NCBI GenBank assembly: GCA_023957775.1
Contig: JAMLGR010000005.1
Span: 62,001-126,000 of the forward strand
DNA length: 64,000 nucleotides
Reading direction: 5' to 3'
Origin: Fimbriimonadaceae bacterium
GTDB taxonomy: Bacteria; Armatimonadota; Fimbriimonadia; Fimbriimonadales; Fimbriimonadaceae
Below are positions 33,685 to 42,947 of this stretch, piece after piece. Numbering within the stretch: the first letter of the stretch is position 1; each line of letters opens with the position of its first letter. The notes below the pieces were generated by a model, which was given only the letters and a program-made list of their open reading frames with translations, made no database searches and had not been told where the DNA came from. The translations under genes and the position numbers were made by a program.

Positions 33685-34927
33685 GCCACAGATCCAAGCG
33701 CTCCGCGCGGAAGAACCGAGTGCGGATGCCGTCGCGCGCGCAGTACGCATGATGCAGATCGCGTCACCCGTCAGGAAGTCACGGACTCGAATTTGGCTTC
33801 GGGCGGCCGCCATCGCCATGCCCGCGGCAATACTTGGTTTGGCGTTCCTCTTCAAACCACAAACTGCGAGCGCGGCGGCCCTAGTACAGATCGCCGATGC
33901 CATGCGTGCCCGAACTACACGCCATGCCATGACCTTCAAGCCGGATGGTTCTGGCAGTTTCAACCTCACTTACGAAACCTGGATCGAGAACGGCAAGTTT
34001 CTCTCAGCGATGCCCGACGGTTACGGCGGCTTGCGCCTGAAGGGGTACGACGGACACCGCATGTTCATGGTGTCGAGCGCAGGCGAGGGGTTTATCGACG
34101 ACACGGAGCCGTCAGGTATGCCCATCGAGGACCTGGGCTCCTACCTCGCCTACCCCAAGGCGCTCATCCTCGATCACCGATCAGGTCTCCGCGAGGGCGG
34201 GCAAATCGTAGACCGCTACTCCGTCGCGATCAGTGGGACGCGGTTCGATCTCTTTGTCGATCCCTCAACCCGTCTTCCCCTGCGGCGGGAAGTTCTCGAC
34301 CTGCAGGGGAGGCGGCTGATCGAGCGCAACATCTACGACTACCCCACAGACATTCCAGATGCGAGGTTCTTGCCTCCCGCTGGGACGCTGTGTGACTACC
34401 CTGCCCTCCGGGTGGAGCTTGCCAAACGACTTGCTCAGCCCGGCCAGAAGCAGGTGGTTGGAGGCGTCGCTATTTCTCTCAAGGCCGTCATCGTCGGCAG
34501 GTACAGCGTATTGGCGCTTTGGACGGGCGGCGCACGCGGGAACTATCTGAAGGAAGGAAGCATGTGGGTTGAGGGTCTGCGCCATGGGGGCGGAGCGCCA
34601 CCCGATCCCTTCCGCGTGCCTTCGTTGGACCAGCTCACACCTTCGCGCTCTCCCGTGTTTGCCAACGGCCAACTCATCCTTGGCGACGAATTGGGTGCAG
34701 GTGAGCCCATCACGCTGCATCCTCCGTTCAAGATCAGCGTCGCGGTTTGGGCAGAGGACCCGTCTCAGCCCTTGATCTCGACCGATGGGCGGAAACTTGG
34801 GAACAGGAGCAAAACAGTAGGACGCGCGACGTTTGTGGTCGATGACCCCCTCTACGCTGAGAGCCCCTACCGATTGCTATGGAAGCCGTCCGGCGAAGAC
34901 CAGGTCGCCATCGCGACCGGTGGTTGA
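33659..34927 (+). CDS. Putative membrane anti-sigma factor / outer sensor protein, 422 aa
   Basis: The start ATG 33659 lies within the end of the sigma gene. The cytoplasmic N-terminus of about 45 residues includes EEPSADAVARAVRMMQIA. One TM helix follows (WLRAAAIAMPAAILGLAFLF, residues about 46-65), then a large extracytoplasmic domain. That domain has beta features typical of MucB/RseB-like or LolA-like sensors (ALVQIADAMRARTTRHAMTF, TYETWIENGKFLSAMPDG, RYSVAISGTRFDLFVDPSTR, LPLRREVLDLQGRR). I infer it controls the overlapping ECF sigma factor. No zinc-binding HxxxCxxC motif is visible, so it would not be a ZAS-type anti-sigma. Confidence 0.75.
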   Translation: MHPNKPFLEPQIQALRAEEPSADAVARAVRMMQIASPVRKSRTRIWLRAAAIAMPAAILGLAFLFKPQTASAAALVQIADAMRARTTRHAMTFKPDGSGSFNLTYETWIENGKFLSAMPDGYGGLRLKGYDGHRMFMVSSAGEGFIDDTEPSGMPIEDLGSYLAYPKALILDHRSGLREGGQIVDRYSVAISGTRFDLFVDPSTRLPLRREVLDLQGRRLIERNIYDYPTDIPDARFLPPAGTLCDYPALRVELAKRLAQPGQKQVVGGVAISLKAVIVGRYSVLALWTGGARGNYLKEGSMWVEGLRHGGGAPPDPFRVPSLDQLTPSRSPVFANGQLILGDELGAGEPITLHPPFKISVAVWAEDPSQPLISTDGRKLGNRSKTVGRATFVVDDPLYAESPYRLLWKPSGEDQVAIATGG

Positions 34928-35092
34928 TGTGTGCAGTGGGGGGCAAAGGAGGCGCATCCCTGGCACTGGCGCGCCTTGCAGACATAAGGCAGTTGGAGAC
35001 GAGCGCCGCCCAACGAATCTCTAAGGGACACCGTCGCCCCCCGTCGTAGGCAGTCCTTGTGTCTCGCTGGCTTGTCTCGTTGTCGCTCGGGC

Positions 35093-35827
35093 CTAATCCT
35101 GAGTCTTCACGTAGACGAGGTCCCATTTGCCGTCGCGGAATTCGGGGTACGGATCGCTTGGGTGGAAGACCAGTTTGCGTCCTTCTTCCTCGACTCGAAA
35201 TACAAACGAGGGGTACATGTACGCGGTGTCGTGCCTTCCAATGAGGACGACATAGTCGCCGGCCGCGATCCAGTCGCCGGAGACATTGCCTGCAGTGACT
35301 TTCTGCTCCGTGAACGTCATCGACTGCGGCAGTTCCTTAGCCGCTGAACCAGCCTCCGCGACAACGTAGCGGCCAAGGAGTCTCTGCTTGCGATCTGGAT
35401 TGTCACGAAGGAGGCGGAGGTGGTTGTCCTCCATCCCCCAGTGGATTCCCCGTTTGGCGACCAGGACGTCGCCGCCGTCTTGGGCCTGAAAGGTCATCGG
35501 GGGCTCGTGGTCCCGGGTCAGAACCACCAGCCCGCCGGGCTCCAGCGTCCAGGTTCCATTCCCGAAGTCCTCGCTCCGAAACGCTCCATCGGCAAGGAAC
35601 TGGCAAGGGAAGATACCAAAGAGCATGAAGTTCCCCATCGACGGATCTCGGCTGGGACCCGAGAAGTAGGAACTCCAGTATTTGCCCTGGACGACCACGC
35701 GCCGGACCTGGGGAGGGGATGTGGCATCTCCGCCTGTGGCTTGCCTCTGACAGCCCGTCGTGACAAGGGCTGTGGCGTGGATCGCCACCAGGAGCAAAAG
35801 CGCCACTGGGAGTCGAAGCTTGGCCAT
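35093..35827 (-). CDS. Hypothetical lipoprotein, 244 aa
   Basis: Start taken at ATG 35827 (AGGA upstream); ATG 35836 is also possible. A signal of hydrophobic residues (LRLPVALLLLVAIHATALV) ends in a lipobox-like LVTTGC, so it is probably lipid-anchored. The mature protein is beta-rich (GKYWSSYFSGPSRDPSMGNF, GTWTLEPGGLVVLTRD, GDYVVLIGRHDTAYMYPSFV, DGKWDLVYVKTQD) and reads like a lipocalin/META-type barrel. No family assigned. It stands between the anti-sigma gene (convergent) and the S41 gene (same strand, 81 nt apart). Confidence 0.75.
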   Translation of the reverse strand: MAKLRLPVALLLLVAIHATALVTTGCQRQATGGDATSPPQVRRVVVQGKYWSSYFSGPSRDPSMGNFMLFGIFPCQFLADGAFRSEDFGNGTWTLEPGGLVVLTRDHEPPMTFQAQDGGDVLVAKRGIHWGMEDNHLRLLRDNPDRKQRLLGRYVVAEAGSAAKELPQSMTFTEQKVTAGNVSGDWIAAGDYVVLIGRHDTAYMYPSFVFRVEEEGRKLVFHPSDPYPEFRDGKWDLVYVKTQD

Positions 35828-35908
35828 TGAACGCATCCTGACCCATCGCAGTCTCTTGTGAGACCCCAAAGTGCTTGACGGGGGCTTGCTCGTTGGGTCC
35901 TGTGCCCG

Positions 35909-37144
35909 TTACCCGCCCGCCTTCAGCATCTCCAACGCCTTCTCGATGCCGGGGTCCTTCCCATCCTCGGTCTTGCCCCCCGCGGCCTCGGCGTCGGGGT
36001 CGAGAGGGTTGGCCTCGAGACGCCGGCCCTGCGCCGTCACGTAATCGCTGATCGGGTACTGGATCTCGAACCCCTGCGGCAGCTTCCCGTACACCGAAGC
36101 CAGCACCGCGCCCGCGGTGCGCGCGCCGACCAAAGGCGCGTGCAGGTTCTCGCGCAGCGCCGCGGCGCAGATCTCCGAGGCGCTGGCCGATCCGCGGTTC
36201 ACCAGAACCGCCACCTTGCCCGCGAACGGCTCAACCGCCTTCTTCGACGTCTTGTACTTGCGCGAGGACCACTCGGCGATCGCTTCGACCGTGGGGCTGG
36301 GACCGGGCTTCTCCTTCACGTACGCGTCGAACGTCGAGCGGCTGATGAACGCCCCGATCTGCGTGTCCGGCGGCATCAGGAGGCTGAGCAGGTGCTGCAG
36401 GTTGTTCACCAGCCCTCCCCCGTTCGAGCGCAGGTCCAGCACGAGGTACTTCGCCTTCGCGGCCTCCGCCATCAGCTCCTCGATCGCCTTCTGGTTGTAG
36501 CCGCGCGAGAAGCTCTGGATGCGCAGCACCGCCGACTCCTCGTCCGCCCACGTGAGCGTGTCGGGACGGAACACCGAGAACCGCTGGCGCTTCAAGGTGA
36601 TCTCGCGCACCTCGCCCGCTTCGTCCTTGATCTTCAGCGCCACGTCGGTGCCCTCGTCTCCGGTGAGCACCGCGGGGTTCTCCGGCACCTTGCCGTCCAC
36701 CTCGACGATCTTCCAACCCGGCTTCACGCCCAGCTCCTCCGCGGGGCTCTTCGGCGTCACCGCCAAGACGACCAGGCCGTCCGCCTCGGGGCGGGCGGTC
36801 AACCCCACGCCGATGACCGAGGTGCGCTGCCGCGCCTCCGCGGCGGTGGGCGTGCGCAAACGAATGTGGCTGAATCCGAACTCGCGCAGCGCCCGATTGA
36901 CCTCGCGCACGAAGTCGCCCTGCTGCTCGGCCTTGTCGATCGCCTCGCGGTGCTTGGCCAAGTGCTCGGGCCACAGCTTGAGATCGATGTTCGGCACGAA
37001 CGCGCGCTCCATCACGATCTTGTCGATGCCGTCCAGCACCTCGGTCTTCTGTTCGACCGTCAGCGTTTGGGCGGTGGCGGACAGGATCGAGGCCAACAGC
37101 AGCAGCGTGCCGGCGAGAGCGCGAAACGGGCGGAGTTTCAGCAT
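35909..37144 (-). CDS. S41 family (C-terminal processing-type) peptidase
   Basis: 411 residues with a signal peptide (LAGTLLLLASILSATA). A PDZ domain occupies residues about 110-190 (VLAVTPKSPAEELGVKPGWK). The S41 core includes YLVLDLRSNGGGLVNNL and the serine motif NRGSASASEICAAAL. The usual T-F-G-K that supplies the catalytic lysine in CtpA/Tsp reads RTAGAVLAS, so the dyad is either altered or of the tricorn-like Ser/His/Glu type. It probably acts in the periplasm on unfolded or misassembled proteins. An AAGGA site lies about 9 nt before ATG 37144. A fragment of a paralogue survives at 32908-32962. Confidence 0.9.
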   Translation of the reverse strand: MLKLRPFRALAGTLLLLASILSATAQTLTVEQKTEVLDGIDKIVMERAFVPNIDLKLWPEHLAKHREAIDKAEQQGDFVREVNRALREFGFSHIRLRTPTAAEARQRTSVIGVGLTARPEADGLVVLAVTPKSPAEELGVKPGWKIVEVDGKVPENPAVLTGDEGTDVALKIKDEAGEVREITLKRQRFSVFRPDTLTWADEESAVLRIQSFSRGYNQKAIEELMAEAAKAKYLVLDLRSNGGGLVNNLQHLLSLLMPPDTQIGAFISRSTFDAYVKEKPGPSPTVEAIAEWSSRKYKTSKKAVEPFAGKVAVLVNRGSASASEICAAALRENLHAPLVGARTAGAVLASVYGKLPQGFEIQYPISDYVTAQGRRLEANPLDPDAEAAGGKTEDGKDPGIEKALEMLKAGG

Positions 37145-37193
37145 GGCTGAGTGTCCTTACGGGATTACCGCGTTTCGGGGTTTCCGAAGTGAC

Positions 37194-37276
37194 GGGAAAC
37201 GGGAGACGGGAATCGGGAGACGGGAAACGGGAATCGGGAATCGGGAAACGGGAATCGGGAATCGGGAATCGGGGCG
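37194..37276. repeat. Heptamer tandem array, GGGAATC/GGGAGAC/GGGAAAC (about 12 units)
   Basis: Perfect 7-bp periodicity, GGGARWC consensus, filling the gap between divergent S41 and lipA genes and ending 5 nt before the lipA -10 hexamer. GGG every 7 nt makes a G-quadruplex possible on the plus strand. Confidence 0.95.
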
Positions 37277-37281
37277 GTCGG

Positions 37282-37287
37282 TATACT
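37282..37287 (+). promoter_or_regulatory. -10 hexamer TATACT with leaderless spacing (lipA)
   Basis: TATACT, exactly 6 nt, then ATG 37294; no SD. The expected -35 position lies inside the heptamer array. Confidence 0.55.
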
Positions 37288-37293
37288 TTGCCC

Positions 37294-38208
37294 ATGACCC
37301 AGCGACTTCCGGAGTGGCTGACGATCCGTCTTCCGCGCCCCGAAACCATCAAACAGGTGGAGTCGATGATGCGGGACAAAAACCTCCACACCGTGTGCGA
37401 GAGCGCCCGCTGCCCCAACCTCCCGGAGTGCTGGAGCAAGAAGACCGCGACCTTTATGATCCTTGGCGACACGTGCACCCGCTCGTGCGGCTTCTGCGCG
37501 ATCAAGGTCGGGCGCGGCACCGAGGTCGACGCCGAGGAGCCCGCCAGCGTCGCCAAGGTCGCCAACGACCTCGGCCTCAAGCACGTCGTGGTCACCAGCG
37601 TGGCGCGCGACGATCTCGCCGACGAAGGGGCCGGCCAGTTCGCCGACACGATTCGCGCCCTGCACGCCGAAAACCCCCTGGTCATCGTCGAAGTGCTCAC
37701 CCCCGACTTCAAAGGCAAAGAGTGGTGCCTCAAGCTCGTCACCGACGCGCACCCCGAAATCTACAACCACAACGTCGAAACCGTGCCGCGCCTGCACACG
37801 GTCGTGCGCCCGCAAGCCAAGTACGAGCGCTCGTTGGGATTGCTCGAAAAGGTCAAGGAGCTGGATTCGAGCATCTATACAAAAAGCGGCATCATGCTCG
37901 GTTTGGGCGAAACGCGCGAAGAGGTCGTCGCCACCCTCCAGGACCTGCGCGACCGCGCAGTGGACGCCGTGACCATCGGGCAGTACCTGCGCCCCACGAT
38001 GCGCCACCTGCCGGTCAACGAGTTCATTTCCCCCAGCGAGTTCAAGGAGTACGAGGCCATCGGCCAAGATCTGGGCTTCGCGTTCGTGGCGTCGGGACCG
38101 TTCATCCGCAGCTCGTACAACGCCATCGAGTTCAGCAAGAAGGTGATGGCCGAGCGTGTGAAGAAGCTCGAGGCACAGGATCCCGCTTCCGGACGTCTGA
38201 ACTCGTAA
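37294..38208 (+). CDS. lipA: Lipoyl synthase
   Basis: 304 residues. This radical-SAM enzyme inserts two sulfurs into octanoyl side chains of lipoyl domains. The auxiliary cluster cysteines are in CESARCPNLPEC and the radical-SAM cluster in CTRSCGFC. The rest shows DEPASVA-type and HNVETVPRLH segments and the conserved C-terminal R-S-S-Y (GPFIRSSYNA), which ligates the auxiliary cluster. Start ATG 37294 gives the family's usual length; the frame extends upstream only through repeat DNA. lipB, encoding the preceding pathway step, lies 20 kb away at 57352. tamB follows after 9 nt. Confidence 0.98.
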   Translation: MTQRLPEWLTIRLPRPETIKQVESMMRDKNLHTVCESARCPNLPECWSKKTATFMILGDTCTRSCGFCAIKVGRGTEVDAEEPASVAKVANDLGLKHVVVTSVARDDLADEGAGQFADTIRALHAENPLVIVEVLTPDFKGKEWCLKLVTDAHPEIYNHNVETVPRLHTVVRPQAKYERSLGLLEKVKELDSSIYTKSGIMLGLGETREEVVATLQDLRDRAVDAVTIGQYLRPTMRHLPVNEFISPSEFKEYEAIGQDLGFAFVASGPFIRSSYNAIEFSKKVMAERVKKLEAQDPASGRLNS

Positions 38209-38217
38209 GCGGCGCAC

Positions 38218-41200
38218 ATGCGCGCGGGGAGGAACTGTATCCGCGTACTCCTTGGACTGCTGAGACTCGGGATCTTCTGGCTTCCCGCCGCCGTGCTGGC
38301 ACTGTGGGGCGGCGCCTATGCCTACGGTTGCCTGCAGGCCCTGGCCGGGCCCGCCGGCCCGGTGGACGTCGAGCTGGCGACGCCCGGCGGCCCCCTCCGC
38401 ATTCAAGTGGCGTCCTACGCGTGGAACCTCCGCGCCGACTTCCTCTCCGCCGACGGCGTGTGCGTCACCAGCCCGGAAGGACGCCCCCTGCTGGTGGCCG
38501 ATACGCTTTCCGTGCGCGATGTGCGCGCCCTCCTCTCGGGTGGCGGATCTGCCAAGGTCCGGGCTCGCGGGGTGGACGCGCTGTTGGAGCTCGGACCGAC
38601 GGGGCGCCCCGTGCTCCTCGATTACCTCCCCCCGAGCACCGACGAGCCCAGCAAGCAGAACTACACCGTCGAGGTCGAGGACGTGCGCCTCACGTGTCTT
38701 GGAACCGGGACGCCTCGGCCCTGGCGCGCCTTTGCCACGATCCCCCACCTCGTCGTCGACGGCGCCGGAGACCGGTGGGTGGCGACGGGTCGGCTCGACT
38801 TCGGTGCCGATGGCGCGCTGGAAGCCACGGTGCGCGCTCCTTCGCGCAACGCCGTGGTCGTCGACGTGGAGACCGAGCGCCTCGAACTGGCCGAGTTCCT
38901 CGCCTATTACAAGGACACCGACGATGGGCGCTCGGTATCCGGCCTCGACCAGGTGGGCGCCCGGACGCTGCGGATCTCGGGGCCCGGTTGGCTGGACCTG
39001 CCCGCGGACGGACCCCTTCGGGCGGACGCGCAACTGGCCGTCCAAGCCACGGGCCTCGCTTACGATCGGTACCAGGCGCAGGAGGCGACGTTTGTCGGCC
39101 ATGTCACGCACTTGGGCGCCGAAGGCACGGCCACGGCACGCGAAAACGGCGTGGACGCCGAGTGGAAGGGCGCGGCGACCTGGGAGAACGGCGTCGAGGC
39201 GGCCGGAACGCTGGTCGCATCGGCCCCGGATTCGGGGCGGCTCCCCAAATGGGCATCGGACCTGCTTCCCCCCGAGCTGCGTTTTCAGAGGGGCCGCTAC
39301 GAGGGGTGGTTCGGTTGGGATGCCGACGGAGTCACCGTTCGAGGCACCGTCGACGCGGGACAGGTGCAGTGGGCCGACGAGACGATCCAGGACGTCGTTG
39401 CGGATCTCAAGGCGGACACCAATCGCTTGAGCGGGCGCGTTCGCGAAGCCAACTACATGGGTGCCCGGGTGGGTGGCGCGCTGGATCTCGACCTCCAAAC
39501 CCGAGCGGTGAAGGGCACCTTCGAGGTGGAGGACCTGTCGATCGCGCGCGCGGCCCGGCGGCTGGACCGCAAGGATTGGAGCGGCACCGTATCGGCCAGC
39601 GCGCTGGTGGGCGGCTCCCTCGATGCGCCCACCGCGGACCTTCGCGTGCGCGGGAAGGTGCGGTACGACCGCCCGAACGCAGACCCGCTGTCTCTGGGCA
39701 ACCTGCTCGCCTCGGCCCGCTGGGAGGAGGGACGTCTCTCGGTCACGCAGGCTTCGCTGGTCGGTGCGGTCGGCGTGCTGTCCGCCGAAGGCGAGTGGAC
39801 CGAGAAGGAAGGGGAACTCCGTTTCGAGGTGTTTGGGAGCGGGTTCGATCTCTCGGCATTGAGCCCGGGTCTCGACGGGACCGGTGCGATGTCGGCCACG
39901 ATCGTCGGCACGACCGCCGACCCCAGGGCGTCTGGACGGCTCGAGCTGTACGGGGTGGGGCTCGATGGTCAGGTGGTGCCCCTCGTGGCGGCGGACTATA
40001 CGGCCGACTCGAAACAGATCGTCGCGTCGCGTCTGGAAGCCGCAAAGGGTTCGGCGCGCGCGTCGGGACGCCTGGGGTTCCGCTTTGAAGACCAGGCGAT
40101 CTTCGGCGAACTTTCGGCGACCGGTGTCCAGCTCGCAGAGCTCTTGGGCGACGACGTGACGGGGACCGTGGACGTTCCCTCGCTGACGGTGCGGGGCACG
40201 CTGGATCGACCGTTGGCCGACGGAACGGTGTCCGGCTCCAACCTGCTCGTCTACGGCACAAAGATCGACTCGGCGCACCTGACCGCCAGCGCGGACCGCG
40301 ACGCGATCCAGCTCGCCGAAGCGAACTGGACGGTGGGAGCAGGACGCGGCTCGGCCACCGGGCGGTATGACTTGGCGACGCGCGAAGCGTCGTTCGAGGG
40401 AACGCTCGCGTCCATTCCCATCGCGTCCCTGTTGTCGACGCACTTCGACGCCGTGGACTCCAGCGGGACCCTCGACGGCACGCTCGCCGGCCACATCACT
40501 CCCGACGGGCTCGCCGACCTGCACATGCAAGGCCGCGTCGCGGACCTCAAGCTGAACGACGTGCCCTTCGGCGGAGGGCCGTGGTCCCTCGAGTCGGAAC
40601 TGGGGGTGTGGAGCGGAAACGCGATGATCGGCTCGCTCGAGCGCTTTATCGAGATTCCCGAATTCCACTACAGCCAGCCGGATCGGTCGGTCTACGCCGA
40701 AGCCTCGGCGTTCCAACTGGAGATTCCGGACCTGGTCGATGTCGTTCGGCGCTACGTGCCTTCGATGGACCCTGCGCTCGCTTCGCGCCTCGACACGCTG
40801 GAGGGCAACCTCGACGCGCATGCCGTCGTGCAAGGGCCGATCGAGAGCGCGGCGCTGGACGTCGACGTGCTAACCGCCTCGAACCTTGCGATCGGCGAGA
40901 CGGACCTGGGAACGATCGACGCGAAGGCCCAACGGTCCGAGGGGCTCTGGCAGATCGAGCGGGTGGCCTGGACCGGCGGTCCGGGCGAGTTGAACGTATC
41001 CGGGTCGCTGTTGGAGGGCGGAGAGGTCCACCTGGATGGTGAACTGTCTAACTTTGACCTTAACACCTTGTCGCTTATCGATTCCGGCCTGTTGAACCTC
41101 CAGGGCTCGATCGAGAACTTCTCCTTCCTGGCGACCGGCCCGGTCGCCCGTCCGGAACTGCAGGCTTCGTTGCGGGCGCAAGCGGGATGGGGGACGGCGA

Positions 41201-42789
41201 AAAACCCCGACGATCCGACCCTCCTCGATCTCACGCTCGACAACATCTCGATCGCCGACGGGGCGGCGAGTGCGACGGGGAACGCGACCTACGCGGGCCT
41301 CGGGGCGCAGATCGACGCCCACTTTCCGTTCGCCTACCCGTTCACCGTGCCGAGGGATCAGCCGTTCCAGGTCAACCTCCTCCTTCGCGAACACGAAATG
41401 ACGACTTCGGAGATGGAGGAGTTCCCCCTGCCCCTCGACACGTCGCGCACGTCGATCCGCGGGCGGGGAGCGTTCTTGGCGGGAGGCACGCTGGACGAGG
41501 TGCACGTGACCGGCGGAGTGGACATCGAGGCGCCGACGTTGGCCTTGCAGGACGGGCAGACCTCGCTCCAGGGATTCGTCGGCCGTGTGGCGCTGAGCGA
41601 CGACGCCCTCACGGCAAGCGCGTCCGCGGCGAGTTCGGTCGGCGGCTCCGCAACCGTGAACGTGTCCACCGACGGAGGCGATGTGCAGTCCGTCCTCCGC
41701 GCCTTCATCGAAGCGGTTGGCAACGACCCCGAGGGCGCATTCCGTCGGGTGCTCGAAACGCCTCTGAAGGGCACCGTCGCGCTCGAAGGGTTGCGCGTGC
41801 GCCACGATGCGGGCAGCAAGGGCCGCGTCGACGCCGTCGCCGACGGGTCGATCAGCGTAGGCGGTGTCGCCAGCAGCCCAACCCTGACGGGCACGGTGAA
41901 CCTCTCCAAGAGTTCGGTGACCCTGCCTTCCGAGCCTCTGGAGCCCGCTCCAGGCGGGATTCCCACCATCGACCCCCGCTTTGCGCTCAAGGCGGTGCTC
42001 GTCGATCCGGTGGAGCTGCAGGCGACGGCGTCGGTCATGCGGATCTTGGGTTCGGGGAACCTGGGGGGACGCCTCTCGGAGCCGGACGTCTCGGCGGATC
42101 TCAACGTTGTGTCCGGAACGGTCAAGCTGCCGACGGCACGCGTGGCGCTCGAGCCCGGGGGCACGTTGCGTCTGCGCTACCAGGGGACGTCCTCGGGCGA
42201 GACCATCGCGCGACTGGACGTGGACCTCGAAGGAACGACCCACGTCACGGCGCTCCGGTTTGGGGAGCAGGTGGAACGGTACACCGTGAGCCTCGCCATC
42301 CGCGGGGACCTGCTGGACGAGAAGGGCGTGACGATGACGGCCTCCAGCGATCCTCCGGACCTCGATTCCGACCGGATCCTCCGGCTTCTCGGCCAAGCCG
42401 ACCTCCTGGAAGGCTTGGCGTCGGCCTTGAAGCCGGGCGAGGGGCAGGGGCAGTTTCAGAGTGCCCTGACCAGCATCGCCTTGCCCGCTCTGTTCGACCC
42501 GATCACCGAGAAGCTGGCGGCAGGTCTGGGTCTGGACTATCTGAGCTTGGAGTACAACTCGCTCGACCAGACCACGATCTCCGCGGCGAAGTCCCTCGGC
42601 AAGGGCCTCTTGCTTTCGGCGCGTCGCCAACTCGCGGAGCCCGCCCCGGGCTTCCCCCAGCGCTTCGAGTTCCGCCTCTCGTACCGGTTGCCCACGCGCA
42701 ACCGCATCCTGGGTCGAACGACCCTCTCGATCGGCGTGGACCAGGACCGTCCCTGGAAGATCTCCGTGGAGTACGGGACGCGATTCTAG
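38218..42789 (+). CDS. tamB: TamB-like translocation/assembly module protein (DUF490)
   Basis: 1523 residues: an N-terminal signal anchor (IFWLPAAVLALWGGAYAYG), then a long repetitive beta-rich body of the AsmA/TamB lipid-transfer type with strands ending in GxxDL or GxxxL (GSLDAPTADLRVRGKVRYD, GTVSGSNLLVYGTKIDSAHL). The C-terminal DUF490 domain is recognised by LDLEGTTHVTALRFGEQVE-like and GLDYLSLEYNSLDQTTISA segments. Proteins of this family span the periplasm as a groove that moves phospholipids and/or assists outer-membrane protein insertion. Position between lipA and bamA, on the same strand, supports an envelope role. The gene starts 9 nt after lipA, so co-transcription is likely. Confidence 0.88.
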   Translation: MRAGRNCIRVLLGLLRLGIFWLPAAVLALWGGAYAYGCLQALAGPAGPVDVELATPGGPLRIQVASYAWNLRADFLSADGVCVTSPEGRPLLVADTLSVRDVRALLSGGGSAKVRARGVDALLELGPTGRPVLLDYLPPSTDEPSKQNYTVEVEDVRLTCLGTGTPRPWRAFATIPHLVVDGAGDRWVATGRLDFGADGALEATVRAPSRNAVVVDVETERLELAEFLAYYKDTDDGRSVSGLDQVGARTLRISGPGWLDLPADGPLRADAQLAVQATGLAYDRYQAQEATFVGHVTHLGAEGTATARENGVDAEWKGAATWENGVEAAGTLVASAPDSGRLPKWASDLLPPELRFQRGRYEGWFGWDADGVTVRGTVDAGQVQWADETIQDVVADLKADTNRLSGRVREANYMGARVGGALDLDLQTRAVKGTFEVEDLSIARAARRLDRKDWSGTVSASALVGGSLDAPTADLRVRGKVRYDRPNADPLSLGNLLASARWEEGRLSVTQASLVGAVGVLSAEGEWTEKEGELRFEVFGSGFDLSALSPGLDGTGAMSATIVGTTADPRASGRLELYGVGLDGQVVPLVAADYTADSKQIVASRLEAAKGSARASGRLGFRFEDQAIFGELSATGVQLAELLGDDVTGTVDVPSLTVRGTLDRPLADGTVSGSNLLVYGTKIDSAHLTASADRDAIQLAEANWTVGAGRGSATGRYDLATREASFEGTLASIPIASLLSTHFDAVDSSGTLDGTLAGHITPDGLADLHMQGRVADLKLNDVPFGGGPWSLESELGVWSGNAMIGSLERFIEIPEFHYSQPDRSVYAEASAFQLEIPDLVDVVRRYVPSMDPALASRLDTLEGNLDAHAVVQGPIESAALDVDVLTASNLAIGETDLGTIDAKAQRSEGLWQIERVAWTGGPGELNVSGSLLEGGEVHLDGELSNFDLNTLSLIDSGLLNLQGSIENFSFLATGPVARPELQASLRAQAGWGTAKNPDDPTLLDLTLDNISIADGAASATGNATYAGLGAQIDAHFPFAYPFTVPRDQPFQVNLLLREHEMTTSEMEEFPLPLDTSRTSIRGRGAFLAGGTLDEVHVTGGVDIEAPTLALQDGQTSLQGFVGRVALSDDALTASASAASSVGGSATVNVSTDGGDVQSVLRAFIEAVGNDPEGAFRRVLETPLKGTVALEGLRVRHDAGSKGRVDAVADGSISVGGVASSPTLTGTVNLSKSSVTLPSEPLEPAPGGIPTIDPRFALKAVLVDPVELQATASVMRILGSGNLGGRLSEPDVSADLNVVSGTVKLPTARVALEPGGTLRLRYQGTSSGETIARLDVDLEGTTHVTALRFGEQVERYTVSLAIRGDLLDEKGVTMTASSDPPDLDSDRILRLLGQADLLEGLASALKPGEGQGQFQSALTSIALPALFDPITEKLAAGLGLDYLSLEYNSLDQTTISAAKSLGKGLLLSARRQLAEPAPGFPQRFEFRLSYRLPTRNRILGRTTLSIGVDQDRPWKISVEYGTRF

Positions 42790-42947
42790 GAAACGCGAAA
42801 CGGGCTCGCGCATCTAACTCAACAACGAGGTCGGGCCTTTTGGCCACGACAGCGGATGCAGGGAATTCCACCGGGCCGAAAGCGGATAGGAAGTATAGTT
42901 TTGAGGCACGGGTGACCCCACCGCAGGTGGGGGTTGGAGGCGTAGGT

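Noticed and set aside
37189-37293. Upstream extensions of lipA (and of the MalG-like permease to 6508 and the four-helix protein to 7013) through heptamer arrays
   Set aside because: The added residues are repeat-encoded (RESGDGKRESG, NPKPQTP) and not conserved in these families; downstream starts fit known lengths and have promoter or SD support.
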